A DNA stretch of 64,000 nucleotides from Paracoccus pantotrophus (lineage in GTDB: Bacteria; Pseudomonadota; Alphaproteobacteria; Rhodobacterales; Rhodobacteraceae), in assembly GCF_008824185.1 (NCBI RefSeq), contig NZ_CP044423.1:1315501-1379500 (forward strand), read 5' to 3'. Made by a program: the position numbers and the translations under genes. Shown here one piece after another: positions 42,484 to 51,216 of this stretch. Within the stretch, counting starts at the first letter, position 1. The number at the start of each line of letters is the position of its first letter. Under the pieces are notes generated by a model, which saw only the letters and a list, made by a program, of their open reading frames with translations, was not told the origin of the DNA and made no database searches.

Positions 42484-43566
42484 ATGAGCACTTTGGAAAC
42501 GCAGGGCCTGGGCAAGGTCTATGGCGACTTCGTCGCCCTGGCACCGACCGACCTGAAGGTCGAGAAGGGCGAGTTCCTGACGCTGCTGGGGCCCTCCGGC
42601 TCGGGCAAGACCACGCTGCTGAGCCTGATCGCCGGGCTGGCCGAGGCCGACAGCGGGCGCATCCTGATGAACGACCGGGACGTGACCTATGCCGCGCCCT
42701 ATCAGCGCGACATCGGCATGATGTTCCAGAACTATGCGCTGTTCCCGCACATGACCATCGCCGAGAACATCGCCTTTCCGCTGAAGATGCGCGGCACGCC
42801 TGCGGCCGAGATCAGGCGGCTTGTGCAGGAGGCGCTGGACATGGTGCGCCTGCCCCATATCGCCGACCGTTTCCCCAAGGAGCTGTCCGGCGGACAGCAG
42901 CAGCGCGTGGCCCTTGCGCGCTGCACCATCTATCGCCCCTCGGTCATCCTGATGGACGAGCCGCTGGGCGCGCTGGACAAGAAGCTGCGCGACCAGATGC
43001 AGTTCGAGATCCTGCGCATCCACAAGGAGATCGGCGGCACCATCGTCTATGTCACCCACGACCAGGAAGAGGCGATGACCATGTCGGACCGCATCTGCCT
43101 GATGAACGGCGGCAGGATCGCGCAGCTGGGCAGCCCGGCCGACCTGTATTTCCGCCCGCAATCGCTGTTCGTCGCCGATTTCCTGGGCGAGGCGAACCTG
43201 CTGGAGGGCCGTCTCGTCTCGGGCGCGGACGGCGAGGGCGTGGTGCGGCTGGGCGATGCCAGCGAGATCCGAGTCACCCTGCCCCGGCCGCTGGGCCAGG
43301 GCGCTGCGGTCAAGGTCATGTTGCGGCCGCAGAACATCCGCCTGGAGGATACGCCCGGCGAGGGGCTGAACGCCAGGCTGCGCAGCTGGAGCGTGACCGG
43401 CGCCAGCACCAAGTTCTTCCTCGAGGCGCCGGCGCTGGCGTCTGACCCGCTGATCGCCACCCGCGCCACCGCGATGAGCGCCCGCGCCCCCGAGCCCGGC
43501 CGCGACTATCGCCTGAGCTTCGATCCGCGCGACGCCGTCGCCATCCCCGCCGACGAGGCCGCGTGA
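42484..43566 (+). CDS. ABC transporter ATP-binding protein (PotA-like)
   Basis: 360-aa ATPase of the Pot/Fbp importer class. Walker A GPSGSGKTTLLSLIAGL near residues 36-52, signature LSGGQQQRVALARC near 136-149, and Walker B ILMDEPLGALDKKLR near 156-170 with H-loop VTHDQEEAM. A C-terminal TOBE regulatory domain starts near 285. GroEL-type codon use is similar to neighbours. Its stop overlaps the permease start (TGATG). Energises uptake for the binding protein at 41377. Confidence 0.93.
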   Translation: MSTLETQGLGKVYGDFVALAPTDLKVEKGEFLTLLGPSGSGKTTLLSLIAGLAEADSGRILMNDRDVTYAAPYQRDIGMMFQNYALFPHMTIAENIAFPLKMRGTPAAEIRRLVQEALDMVRLPHIADRFPKELSGGQQQRVALARCTIYRPSVILMDEPLGALDKKLRDQMQFEILRIHKEIGGTIVYVTHDQEEAMTMSDRICLMNGGRIAQLGSPADLYFRPQSLFVADFLGEANLLEGRLVSGADGEGVVRLGDASEIRVTLPRPLGQGAAVKVMLRPQNIRLEDTPGEGLNARLRSWSVTGASTKFFLEAPALASDPLIATRATAMSARAPEPGRDYRLSFDPRDAVAIPADEAA

Positions 43567-45341
43567 TGGCCGCCATCCCCGCCCCGGCCCGTCCCCCGGC
43601 CGCGACCCGCCGGCCGATGAGCCGCAGAAGCAGGCAGCTTCTGATGGCGGCGCCGATGGTGCTGCTGCTGGTGACATTCCTGATCTACCCTTCGGCACAG
43701 CTTTTCCTGCTGTCCTTCCAGAAGGGCGACGGCTTCTCGCTGGAAAACTACCAGCGCCTGCTCGGCACGCCGGTCTATCTGACAGTGATGATGCTGACGC
43801 TGAAGATCTCGGTCGTGACCACGATCTTTGCGGTCATTGCCGGTTATCCGGTGGCCTATCTGATCTCGATCCTGCCGAAGGCGAAAAAGGGCCGGATCCT
43901 GTTCTGGATCCTGCTGTCCTTCTGGACCTCGTTCCTGGTGCGCGCCTTCGCCTGGATCATCCTCTTGGGCCGCAACGGCGTGGTGAACAAGCTGCTGCAG
44001 ACGCTGGGCATCAGCGATGCACCCATCGCGCTGATGTATAATTTCTCGGCCGTGGTCATCGGCATGGTCCATGCCCTGCTGCCGCTGGCGGTGCTGACCA
44101 TGCTGTCGGTGATGGAGAATATCGACCGAAACCTGACCCGCGCCGCCTCGACCCTTGGCGCCAGGCCCGGCATGGCCTTCTGGAAGATCTACTTCCCGCT
44201 GTCCTTTCCCGGCGTGACCTCGGGGGCGCTGATGGTCTTCGTCACCGCCATCGGCTTCTTCATCTTCCCGGCCCTGCTGGGCGGGCGGCGCGAGACGATG
44301 ATCACCCAGATCATCATCGAGCAGATCATCCAGACCATGAACTGGGGCTTTGCCAGCGCCGTCGCCGTGCTGCTGCTGGCGGTCGTGCTGCTGGTCTTCG
44401 TGCTTTACGACCGCGCCGTCGGGCTTTCGACCATGACCGGCGAATCCGCGGCCAGGAAAGGCCGACCCGGCCGCAAGGGGATCTTCTCGCGCATCGGAGA
44501 CGCGATCCTGACCGGGCTGGGCCATGCCTCGGACGCGATCATCGGGCTGTTTCCGCGCCGCCGCGCCCGCGAAGGTGCGCCGCGCCCGCTGCTGGGCTTC
44601 GTCACCGTGCTGCTGGCGGTGATGACGCTGCCGGTGCTGCTGATGATCCCGCTGTCCTTCGCGGAAAGCGGGCTGAACTGGCCGCCGCAGGGCTTTACCC
44701 TGAAATGGTACCAGCAGATCTTCGACTCGCCGATCTGGATGAGCGCGCTGACCCGCTCGCTGGTCGTCGGCTTCAGCACCGCGGTCCTGGCGCTGCTGAT
44801 CGGCACGCCCGTCGCCTTCCTGATGGTGCGCGGCAGGATGCGGGGCAAGACGGCGCTTCTGGCCTTTACCCTGATGCCGGTGGTGATGCCGAACATGATC
44901 CTGTCGGTGGGGCTGTTCTACCTTTACGCCAAGATCGGGCTGGTCGGCACCAACCTGGGCCTGATCATCGGCCACACGGTCATCGCCGTGCCCTATGTGG
45001 TGCTGACGGTCATGTCGGTCTTGCGCAACTACGACACCCGGCTGGACCTGGCCGCGCAAAGCCTGGGCGCGACGCCGATCCGCACGCTGCGGCTGGTCAC
45101 GCTGCCGATCATCGGCGCGGGCATGATCTCGGCCTTCCTTTTCGCCTTCACCATCAGCTTCGACGAGCTGACCATCGCGCTTTTCACCTCGGGCGGCATG
45201 TCCGCGACCCTGCCCAAGCAGCTTTGGGACGAGGTCTCGCTGTCGATTTCGCCGCTGCTGGCGGCGGTCTCGACCTGCCTGTTCCTGTTCGTGACGGCGC
45301 TGATCGTCGCGGTGGGGCTGCTGAACCGACGCCAGAAATAA
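43566..45341 (+). CDS. Fused ABC transporter permease (PotB-PotC-like)
   Basis: 591-aa protein carrying both permease units in one chain. Each half has about six membrane helices and its own EAA loop for ATPase contact: AASTLGARPGMAFWKIYFPLSFPGV near residues 195-220, and AAQSLGATPIRTLRLVTLPIIGAG near 495-520. A basic cytoplasmic linker of about 50 residues (ESAARKGRPGRKG to RRRAREGAPRP) joins them. Normally these are separate genes (for example potB and potC). The ATG at 43566 overlaps the ATPase stop; a GTG one codon earlier is possible. The downstream lyase begins 17 bases after it. Confidence 0.9.
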   Translation: MAAIPAPARPPAATRRPMSRRSRQLLMAAPMVLLLVTFLIYPSAQLFLLSFQKGDGFSLENYQRLLGTPVYLTVMMLTLKISVVTTIFAVIAGYPVAYLISILPKAKKGRILFWILLSFWTSFLVRAFAWIILLGRNGVVNKLLQTLGISDAPIALMYNFSAVVIGMVHALLPLAVLTMLSVMENIDRNLTRAASTLGARPGMAFWKIYFPLSFPGVTSGALMVFVTAIGFFIFPALLGGRRETMITQIIIEQIIQTMNWGFASAVAVLLLAVVLLVFVLYDRAVGLSTMTGESAARKGRPGRKGIFSRIGDAILTGLGHASDAIIGLFPRRRAREGAPRPLLGFVTVLLAVMTLPVLLMIPLSFAESGLNWPPQGFTLKWYQQIFDSPIWMSALTRSLVVGFSTAVLALLIGTPVAFLMVRGRMRGKTALLAFTLMPVVMPNMILSVGLFYLYAKIGLVGTNLGLIIGHTVIAVPYVVLTVMSVLRNYDTRLDLAAQSLGATPIRTLRLVTLPIIGAGMISAFLFAFTISFDELTIALFTSGGMSATLPKQLWDEVSLSISPLLAAVSTCLFLFVTALIVAVGLLNRRQK

Positions 45342-45358
45342 CCTTGAACGGATAGACA

Positions 45359-46249
45359 ATGCTGACTTCGAAAGACCTTCGCGGGATCATCCCCGCCCTG
45401 CCGACCCTTGTGAACGGCGACGACAGCCTGGCGCGCGGCGACATGGCGAAACTCGTCGATCACGTCCATGCCGGCGGCTGCACCGGCGTGCTGCCCATCG
45501 GCGGCACCGGCGAATACGGCGCGCTGCCGCATGCGACGCGGGTCGATGCCGTGGCCGTCTGCGCTGAGCGCAGCCAGGGCGGGCAGACCGTCATGGCCGG
45601 CGTGCTGGATACGGGCTATTACGACGCCATCAGGGCGGGCAAGGATTATGCCGCGGCCGGCGCCGATTGCCTGCTGGTGCTGACGCCCTATTACACCAAC
45701 CCGACACCGGCCGGGCTGCGCGACTATTTCATGCGCTATGCCGATGCCTCGCCGGTGCCGGTGCTGCTCTACGAGATCCCCTATCGCACCCGCATCGCCA
45801 TCCCGCCCGAGGTCACGCATGAGCTGTCGCGGCACCCCAACATCATCGGCATGAAGGCGTGCAACACCGACATGTATCACTTCCTGCAGGTCGCGGCGGG
45901 GGTCGGCGACGACTTCGCCATCCTCGGCGGCGAGGACTCGCTGTTCCCCCTGCACATGGCCGCGGGCGCGAAGGGCGGGATCATCGTCACCGCCTCGATG
46001 CTGCCGGCCTTCTGGGTCCGGATGCACGACATGCTGGCCGCGGGCGACCTGGCCGGCGCGCTGGCCCTGCACCGCCGGGCCCAGCCGATGATGAACGCGG
46101 CCTTCGGCGAGACCAATCCCGGCCCGATGAAATCGGTGCTGGACCTGTTCGGCATCGACGCGCAAAAGGTGCTGATGCCGCTGGATGCCTGCCAGCCCGA
46201 ACGCTCGGCCCGGCTGCGGGCCGAGGTCGAAAAGCTGCTGGCCGCATAG
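45359..46249 (+). CDS. DapA-family (dihydrodipicolinate synthase-like) lyase
   Basis: 296-aa TIM-barrel class I aldolase. The Schiff-base lysine is K166 (NIIGMKACNT), the catalytic Tyr is Y138 (VLLYEIPYRT), and the pyruvate-carboxylate loop is GGTGE at 48-52. The family includes dihydrodipicolinate synthase, N-acetylneuraminate lyase, 2-keto-3-deoxy sugar acid aldolases, 4-hydroxy-2-oxoglutarate aldolase and pyrroline-4-hydroxy-2-carboxylate deaminase. In an operon with two hydroxyacid-oxidising flavoenzymes, a lyase or deaminase acting on a keto acid is more likely than lysine synthesis. A GGA site precedes the ATG. Specific activity is not inferable. Confidence 0.88.
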   Translation: MLTSKDLRGIIPALPTLVNGDDSLARGDMAKLVDHVHAGGCTGVLPIGGTGEYGALPHATRVDAVAVCAERSQGGQTVMAGVLDTGYYDAIRAGKDYAAAGADCLLVLTPYYTNPTPAGLRDYFMRYADASPVPVLLYEIPYRTRIAIPPEVTHELSRHPNIIGMKACNTDMYHFLQVAAGVGDDFAILGGEDSLFPLHMAAGAKGGIIVTASMLPAFWVRMHDMLAAGDLAGALALHRRAQPMMNAAFGETNPGPMKSVLDLFGIDAQKVLMPLDACQPERSARLRAEVEKLLAA

Positions 46250-46261
46250 GGAGCGCCGCGG

Positions 46262-47401
46262 ATGGCGCCGCTGAACACGGACGATTTCCGCGCGGCCGCA
46301 CGGCGGCGCCTGCCCAAGGGGCTGTTCGACTATATCGACCGCGGCACCGAGGACGAGGTTTCGCTCTCTCGCATCCGCGCCTCGCTGGACGGGATCCGGC
46401 TCCGGCCGCGCATCCTGAACGGCGATTGCCCGGCCTCGCTGGAGACCGCCCTGCTGGGCCGGAGCCGCCCGACCCCGCTGGTGATCGCGCCGACCGCGCT
46501 GGCCGGCATGGTGGCGGATCGGGGCGAGACGAAGCTCGCCCGCGCCGCCAGCCGCTTCGGGATCCCCTTCACCGTCTCGACGCAATCGGTCGAGCCGATC
46601 GAGGACATCCGCCGCGGCGCCCCCGAGGCCGAGCTGTGGTTCCAGCTTTACGTCTGGAAGGACCGCGCCCGCACGGCCGATCTGCTGCACCGGGTCGCGG
46701 CTTGCGATTGCGATACGCTGGTGCTGACCGTGGACACGCAGATGCCGCCCAAGCGCGAATACAACCAGCGCAACGGCTTCGGCGTGCCGTTCCGGCCGAC
46801 GCCCGGCAATGTCGCCGACATGCTGTGCCACCCGCGCTGGCTGTGGCGGGTGATCCTGCGGCCGGGCCTGCGCCGGGGGATGCCCAGCTATGGCCATTAC
46901 CCGCCCGAGTTCCGCGCCGGCCTGCTGTCGCCGGTGATGGCCGAAGACCTGCGCCTCGACCCGGCGCTGACATGGCAGGATTTCCGCGCGCTGCGCGACG
47001 GCTGGCAGGGCCGGATCATCCTCAAGGGCGTACTGAGCGCCGAGGATGCCCGCCGCGCCAGGGCCGAGGGTGCCGATGCCATCGTCGTCTCGACCCATGG
47101 CGGGCGCAATTGCGACGCCCTGCCGACCACCGCCGAGGCCCTGGCGCGCATCGCCGCCGATCCCGGCGCGGTGCCCGAACTGCTGGCCGACAGCGGCGTC
47201 CGGCGCGGCTCGGACGTGCTGAAATACCTCGCGCTCGGCGCCGCGGCCGTGCAGCTGGGCCGCGCGCCGCTCTGGGGCCTTGCCGCCGGGGGCGAGGCCG
47301 GCGCCGCGGCGCTGCTGGACATGCTCCTGGCCGAGATGCGGACGGCGATGGGCTTTCTGGGCGCGCGAACGCCCGGCGATCTTGGCCCTTTCGAGGGCTG
47401 A
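46262..47401 (+). CDS. FMN-dependent L-2-hydroxyacid oxidase/dehydrogenase
   Basis: 379-aa member of the LldD/glycolate oxidase/mandelate dehydrogenase family. N-terminus DDFRAAARRRLPKGLFDYIDRGTEDEVS; FMN residues in PLVIAPTALAGM and ELWFQLYVWKDR; Lys in IILKGVLSAEDA; catalytic His at 279 in STHGGRNCD (normally SNHGGRQLD, so two positions differ near the active site); then LLADSGVRRGSDVLKYLALGA for phosphate binding. It should oxidise an L-2-hydroxyacid to a keto acid. Last gene of the operon, 12 bases after the lyase. The variant active-site loop suggests an unusual substrate. Confidence 0.9.
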   Translation: MAPLNTDDFRAAARRRLPKGLFDYIDRGTEDEVSLSRIRASLDGIRLRPRILNGDCPASLETALLGRSRPTPLVIAPTALAGMVADRGETKLARAASRFGIPFTVSTQSVEPIEDIRRGAPEAELWFQLYVWKDRARTADLLHRVAACDCDTLVLTVDTQMPPKREYNQRNGFGVPFRPTPGNVADMLCHPRWLWRVILRPGLRRGMPSYGHYPPEFRAGLLSPVMAEDLRLDPALTWQDFRALRDGWQGRIILKGVLSAEDARRARAEGADAIVVSTHGGRNCDALPTTAEALARIAADPGAVPELLADSGVRRGSDVLKYLALGAAAVQLGRAPLWGLAAGGEAGAAALLDMLLAEMRTAMGFLGARTPGDLGPFEG

Positions 47402-47462
47402 GGCCACTGGCGAGGACAGAAAACACCCGCCCGGCCCGTCATCCCGCCCGGCAGCAGGACCG

Positions 47463-48092
47463 TCAGGCGCGGGCCGGATCGCCCAATCCGCCCAGCCTGC
47501 GAATCTCGGCCACGACCTCGGCCACGCCCTCGCCGGTGCGCAGGGAGCAGAAGCGCACCGGGCGCTCGCCCCTCTGGCGGGCCGCGTCACGGGCCATGCG
47601 CATGCGGTCGCAGCCGACGGCTTCGGCGATATCGATCTTGTTGACGACCAACAGGTCCGAGCGCGTGACGCCCGGCCCGCCCTTGCGCGGGATGTCGTCG
47701 CCCATGCCGCAATCGATCTGATAGACCGTCAGGTCCGCCAGTTCCGGCGAGAAGGTGGCCGAGAGATTATCGCCCCCCGACTCGATCAGGATCACGTCGA
47801 GATCGGGAAAGGCCGTCGTCAGTTCCTCGACCGCCGCCAGGTTGATCGAGCAATCCTCGCGGATCGCCGTATGCGGGCAACCGCCGGTCTCGACGCCGCG
47901 GATGCGCTCCAGCGGCAGGGCCTGGACGCGCATCAGGTATTCGGCATCCTCGCGCGTATAGATGTCATTGGTGATCGCGGCGACGGAGAGGTCTTGCGAA
48001 AGCGCCCGGCAAAGCGCCTCGGTCAGGCGGGTCTTGCCCGCGCCGACCGGGCCGCCGATGCCGATGCGAAGCGGGCCGTTCGGGCTGGTCAT
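47463..48092 (-). CDS. ureG: Urease accessory GTPase UreG
   Basis: Nickel-chaperone GTPase that delivers Ni to apo-urease together with UreF, UreD and UreE. 209 aa. P-loop IGGPVGAGKTRLTEAL near residues 11-26; metal-binding ETGGCPHTAI (Cys-Pro-His motif) near 69-78; Walker B-like VILIESGGDNLSATFSPELAD; and NKID guanine motif (VVNKIDIA). The start at 48092 overlaps the ureF stop by 4 bases. Last gene of the operon; about 60 bases separate it from the convergent hydroxyacid oxidase. Confidence 0.97.
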   Translation of the reverse strand: MTSPNGPLRIGIGGPVGAGKTRLTEALCRALSQDLSVAAITNDIYTREDAEYLMRVQALPLERIRGVETGGCPHTAIREDCSINLAAVEELTTAFPDLDVILIESGGDNLSATFSPELADLTVYQIDCGMGDDIPRKGGPGVTRSDLLVVNKIDIAEAVGCDRMRMARDAARQRGERPVRFCSLRTGEGVAEVVAEIRRLGGLGDPARA

Positions 48093-48718
48093 GTGCGATA
48101 GATCCTCGGTTGCAGCGTTTCGTGGCGGATGGCGGCCAGGTCGCCGCGCAGGGCGCAGCCGCCCAGCTCGTCCAGGCCGGCGGTCTCGGCCTCGGCCGCG
48201 ACCGCCCGGATCAGCGGCATCAGCTCGGCCAGGACGCGCTGGCCCTGGAGCGGGCCGATGGGCACAGATTTCACGCAGGCGGTGACAAGGTTCGATGCGA
48301 AGGCTTGCAGGAAAAGCGCCAGCGTCTCGGCAAGCGGCACCCCCGCCCGCGCGGCGGCGATGCCGATGGCGACGGGATAGGGGGCGGCGGGCAGCGCATC
48401 CTCGACGGCCGAGACGGCGCGGGCGAAGCTTGCCCCCTGCTCGGCCGTCTCGCGGCGGCGCTCGGCGCAGCCCGACAGCGCCAGGGCAAGCTCGGCCACG
48501 TCCTCGCCCCGCCAGGCATGGGCCAAGAGGATGGCGTCGTTGCGGCCCGCCCCGTGGCGCAGAAGATCGGCGATCCAGTCCCGCACCGTCTCCGGCCCCG
48601 TCAGCCAGCCGTCGGCGATGGCCTGCTCGATCCCGTGCGAATAGGCGAAGCCGCCCACCGGCCAAGCGGGCGACAGCCAGGCGAACAACCGTTGCAGCGC
48701 GACAAGCTCAGCCGTCAT
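48089..48718 (-). CDS. ureF: Urease accessory protein UreF
   Basis: All-helical activator that couples UreG GTPase to urease maturation, 209 aa. Family features: LQRLFAWLSPAWPVGGFAYSHGIEQAIADGW near the N-terminus, LRHGAGRNDAILLAHAW, and the C-terminal SVPIGPLQGQRVLAEL. The ATG at 48718 lies within the last codons of ureE (11-base overlap). A longer in-frame version would read through the ureE His-rich tail in another frame, giving Met/Arg-rich nonsense, so it is rejected. Confidence 0.95.
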   Translation of the reverse strand: MTAELVALQRLFAWLSPAWPVGGFAYSHGIEQAIADGWLTGPETVRDWIADLLRHGAGRNDAILLAHAWRGEDVAELALALSGCAERRRETAEQGASFARAVSAVEDALPAAPYPVAIGIAAARAGVPLAETLALFLQAFASNLVTACVKSVPIGPLQGQRVLAELMPLIRAVAAEAETAGLDELGGCALRGDLAAIRHETLQPRIYRT

Positions 48719-49214
48719 GGGGGTGGGCCTGGCCATGCGCATGGTGGTGCCCGTACCCATGTCCATGCTCATGTCCATGCGAATGCGAATGACCCATGAC
48801 CTGGGCCGGGCCATAGGCGCCGCCTTCGGGGATGAAAGGCTGCCGCGCCTCGGTCACGGTCGCGCCCAGGCCCTGCAGCATGGCGCGCAACACGTGATCG
48901 GCGCGGATAACTAGGTGGAAGGGCTCGATCTGGCAGGGCGTGTGGCGGTTGCCGATATGCCAGGCCAGGCGCGGCAGGTCGCCGGTGACGATCAGCACCG
49001 GCTCGGCTGCGGCGACGACCTCGACCGGGCCGGCATCGGTCAGCAGCGCATCGCCATGGGCCAGCGCGGTGACTTTCGGCAGATCGACCAGCAGGTCGGC
49101 GCCGGCTCGGGTGCGCAGCAGCTTGCGGCGCAGGAAGCGGGCATCGTAGTCCAGCTCGACCCGGTCGACTGGTCGGCCGGCAAGCGGGGGGCGAAGGACG
49201 GCGGTGGCTTTCAT
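48708..49214 (-). CDS. ureE: Urease accessory protein UreE
   Basis: Metallochaperone that binds and donates nickel, 168 aa. The N-terminal UreE domain (about 1-75) is followed by the C-terminal ferredoxin-like domain with the conserved metal-site region WHIGNRHTPCQIEP near 85-98. The tail (about 142-168) is extremely His-rich (GHSHSHGHEHGHGYGHHHAHG), able to hold several Ni ions. Its ATG is 2 bases after the ureC stop, and its stop overlaps ureF. Confidence 0.96.
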   Translation of the reverse strand: MKATAVLRPPLAGRPVDRVELDYDARFLRRKLLRTRAGADLLVDLPKVTALAHGDALLTDAGPVEVVAAAEPVLIVTGDLPRLAWHIGNRHTPCQIEPFHLVIRADHVLRAMLQGLGATVTEARQPFIPEGGAYGPAQVMGHSHSHGHEHGHGYGHHHAHGQAHPHDG

Positions 49215-49216
49215 CG

Positions 49217-50908
49217 TCAGAACAGGAAATAGCGTTGGGTCATGGGCAGGCTTTCGGCGGGCTGGCAGGTCAGCAATTCGCCATCCGCGCGCACCTCGTA
49301 GGTTTCGGGGTCGACATGGATCTCGGGGGTGGCATCGTTCAGCACCATCTGCGCCTTGCCGATGCCGCGCGTGCCGCGCACGGCGACCGTGTCCTTGGCC
49401 AGCCCCAGCCGGTCCAGTTCGGCATCGCGGCTGACAAAGGTCACGGCGCTGCGTTCGACCGAGCGCCCGAAAGCCCCGAACATGGGCCGCGAATGCACCG
49501 GCTGCGGCGTCGGGATCGAGGCGTTCGGATCGCCCATCTGCGCCATGACCACGCTGCCGCCCAAGAGCACCATCTCGGGCTTGACGCCGAAGAAGGCGGG
49601 GTTCCACAGCACCAGGTCGGCGCGCTTTCCGGGCTCGACCGAGCCGATCTCATGCGACAGCCCATGCGCGATGGCGGGGTTGATGGTGTATTTCGCGACA
49701 TAGCGGCAGACGCGGAAATTGTCGGCCGGGCCATCGCCCAGGGAGCCGCGCTGCACCCGCATCTTGTGGGCGGTCTGCCAGGTGCGGATCAGCACCTCGC
49801 CCACCCGGCCCATGGCCTGGCTGTCGGACGAGATGATCGACATGGCACCCATGTCGTGCAGGATGTCCTCGGCCGCGATGGTCTCGCGCCGGATGCGGGA
49901 TTCGGCAAAGGCGATGTCTTCCGGAACCCGGCGGTCCAGGTGATGGCAGACCATCAGCATGTCCAGGTGTTCCTCCATCGTGTTGACGGTGAAGGGCCGC
50001 GTCGGGTTGGTCGAGGACGGGATCACGTTCGCAAGCCCGGCCACCCGGATGATGTCGGGCGCATGGCCACCGCCCGCGCCCTCGGTGTGGAAGGCGTGGA
50101 TGGTGCGGCCGGCAATGGCGGCGATGGTATCCTCGACGAAGCCGCTTTCGTTCAGCGTGTCGGTGTGGATCATCACCTGCACATCCATGCGGTCGGCGAC
50201 GGAAAGGCAGCAGTCGATGGCGGCAGGGGCGGTACCCCAGTCCTCGTGCAGCTTCATCGCGCAGGCGCCGGCGCGGACCTGTTCCTCAAGCGCCGCAGGC
50301 AGCGAGGCATTGCCCTTGCCCGCGAAGGCGAGGTTCATCGGGAAGGCGTCGGCGGCCTGCAGCATCCGCCCGATATGCCAGGGCCCCGGCGTGCAGGTGG
50401 TGGCCAGCGTGCCATGCGCCGGGCCGGTGCCGCCGCCCAGCATGGTGGTGATGCCCGAATGCAGCGCGTCGTCGATCTGCTGGGGGCAGATGAAATGGAT
50501 ATGCGCGTCCATGGCACCGGCGGTCAGGATGCGGCCCTCGCCCGCGATGATCTCGGTCCCCGGCCCGATCAGCACGGTCACGGCGGGCTGGGTGTCGGGG
50601 TTGCCCGCCTTGCCGATCACGGCGATGCGCCCGTCGCGCAGGCCCACGTCGGCCTTGTAGATGCCGGTCGCATCCACGATCAGCGCATTGGTGATCACGG
50701 TGTCCATCGCGCCCTCGGCGCGGGATTTCTGCGACTGGCCCATGCCGTCGCGGATGACCTTGCCGCCGCCGAACTTGACCTCCTCGCCATAGGTGGTCAG
50801 GTCGCGCTCGACCTCAATGACCAGCTCGGTATCGGCCAGGCGGACACGGTCGCCGGTGGTCGGGCCATAGATCGCCGCGTAATCGGCGCGGGAGAGGGTC
50901 ACGGGCAT
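49217..50908 (-). CDS. ureC: Urease catalytic subunit alpha
   Basis: Hydrolyses urea to ammonia and carbamate at a di-nickel centre. 563 aa, slightly shorter than the usual 567-570. The nickel ligands can be placed: H136 and H138 (AHIHF), carbamylated K219 (CAMKLHEDWG), H248 (VMIHTDTLNESG), H274 (FHTEGAGGGHAPD) and the Asp of SSDSQAMGR. The mobile-flap Cys/His segment MVCHHLDRRVPED is present. ureB ends 1 base before, and ureE starts 2 bases after. All residues needed for activity are present. Confidence 0.99.
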   Translation of the reverse strand: MPVTLSRADYAAIYGPTTGDRVRLADTELVIEVERDLTTYGEEVKFGGGKVIRDGMGQSQKSRAEGAMDTVITNALIVDATGIYKADVGLRDGRIAVIGKAGNPDTQPAVTVLIGPGTEIIAGEGRILTAGAMDAHIHFICPQQIDDALHSGITTMLGGGTGPAHGTLATTCTPGPWHIGRMLQAADAFPMNLAFAGKGNASLPAALEEQVRAGACAMKLHEDWGTAPAAIDCCLSVADRMDVQVMIHTDTLNESGFVEDTIAAIAGRTIHAFHTEGAGGGHAPDIIRVAGLANVIPSSTNPTRPFTVNTMEEHLDMLMVCHHLDRRVPEDIAFAESRIRRETIAAEDILHDMGAMSIISSDSQAMGRVGEVLIRTWQTAHKMRVQRGSLGDGPADNFRVCRYVAKYTINPAIAHGLSHEIGSVEPGKRADLVLWNPAFFGVKPEMVLLGGSVVMAQMGDPNASIPTPQPVHSRPMFGAFGRSVERSAVTFVSRDAELDRLGLAKDTVAVRGTRGIGKAQMVLNDATPEIHVDPETYEVRADGELLTCQPAESLPMTQRYFLF

Positions 50909-50909
50909 C

Positions 50910-51215
50910 CTACAGCTTCCCCATCACGGCGGCACGGAAGCCGAAGACGCGGCGGTCGCCCGCGAAGGGGATCAGGCCGACGTCGCGGGTCTGGCCCGGC
51001 TCGAAGCGGATCGCGGTGCCGGCGGCGATGTCGAGGCGCATTCCCCGCGCGGCCGCGCGGTCGAAATCCAGCGCCGGGTTGGTTTCGGCGAAATGGTAAT
51101 GGCTGCCGACCTGCACCGGGCGGTCGCCGGTATTGGCCACGGTCAGGGTCAGCCGGGGGCGGCCGGCGTTCAGCACGATCTCGCCCGCGGCGGGGATGAT
51201 CTCTCCGGGGATCAT
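50910..51215 (-). CDS. ureB: Urease subunit beta
   Basis: Structural subunit of urease, 101 aa. MIPGEIIPAAGEIVLNAGR is the typical opening, and the core GDRPVQVGSHYHFAETNPALDFDR and IRFEPGQTRDVGLIPFAGDRRVFGFRAAVMG is fully conserved. Its start lies 1 base after the ureJ stop, and its stop is 1 base before ureC. The open frame extends upstream inside ureJ but without UreB character. Confidence 0.98.
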   Translation of the reverse strand: MIPGEIIPAAGEIVLNAGRPRLTLTVANTGDRPVQVGSHYHFAETNPALDFDRAAARGMRLDIAAGTAIRFEPGQTRDVGLIPFAGDRRVFGFRAAVMGKL

Positions 51216-51216
51216 G

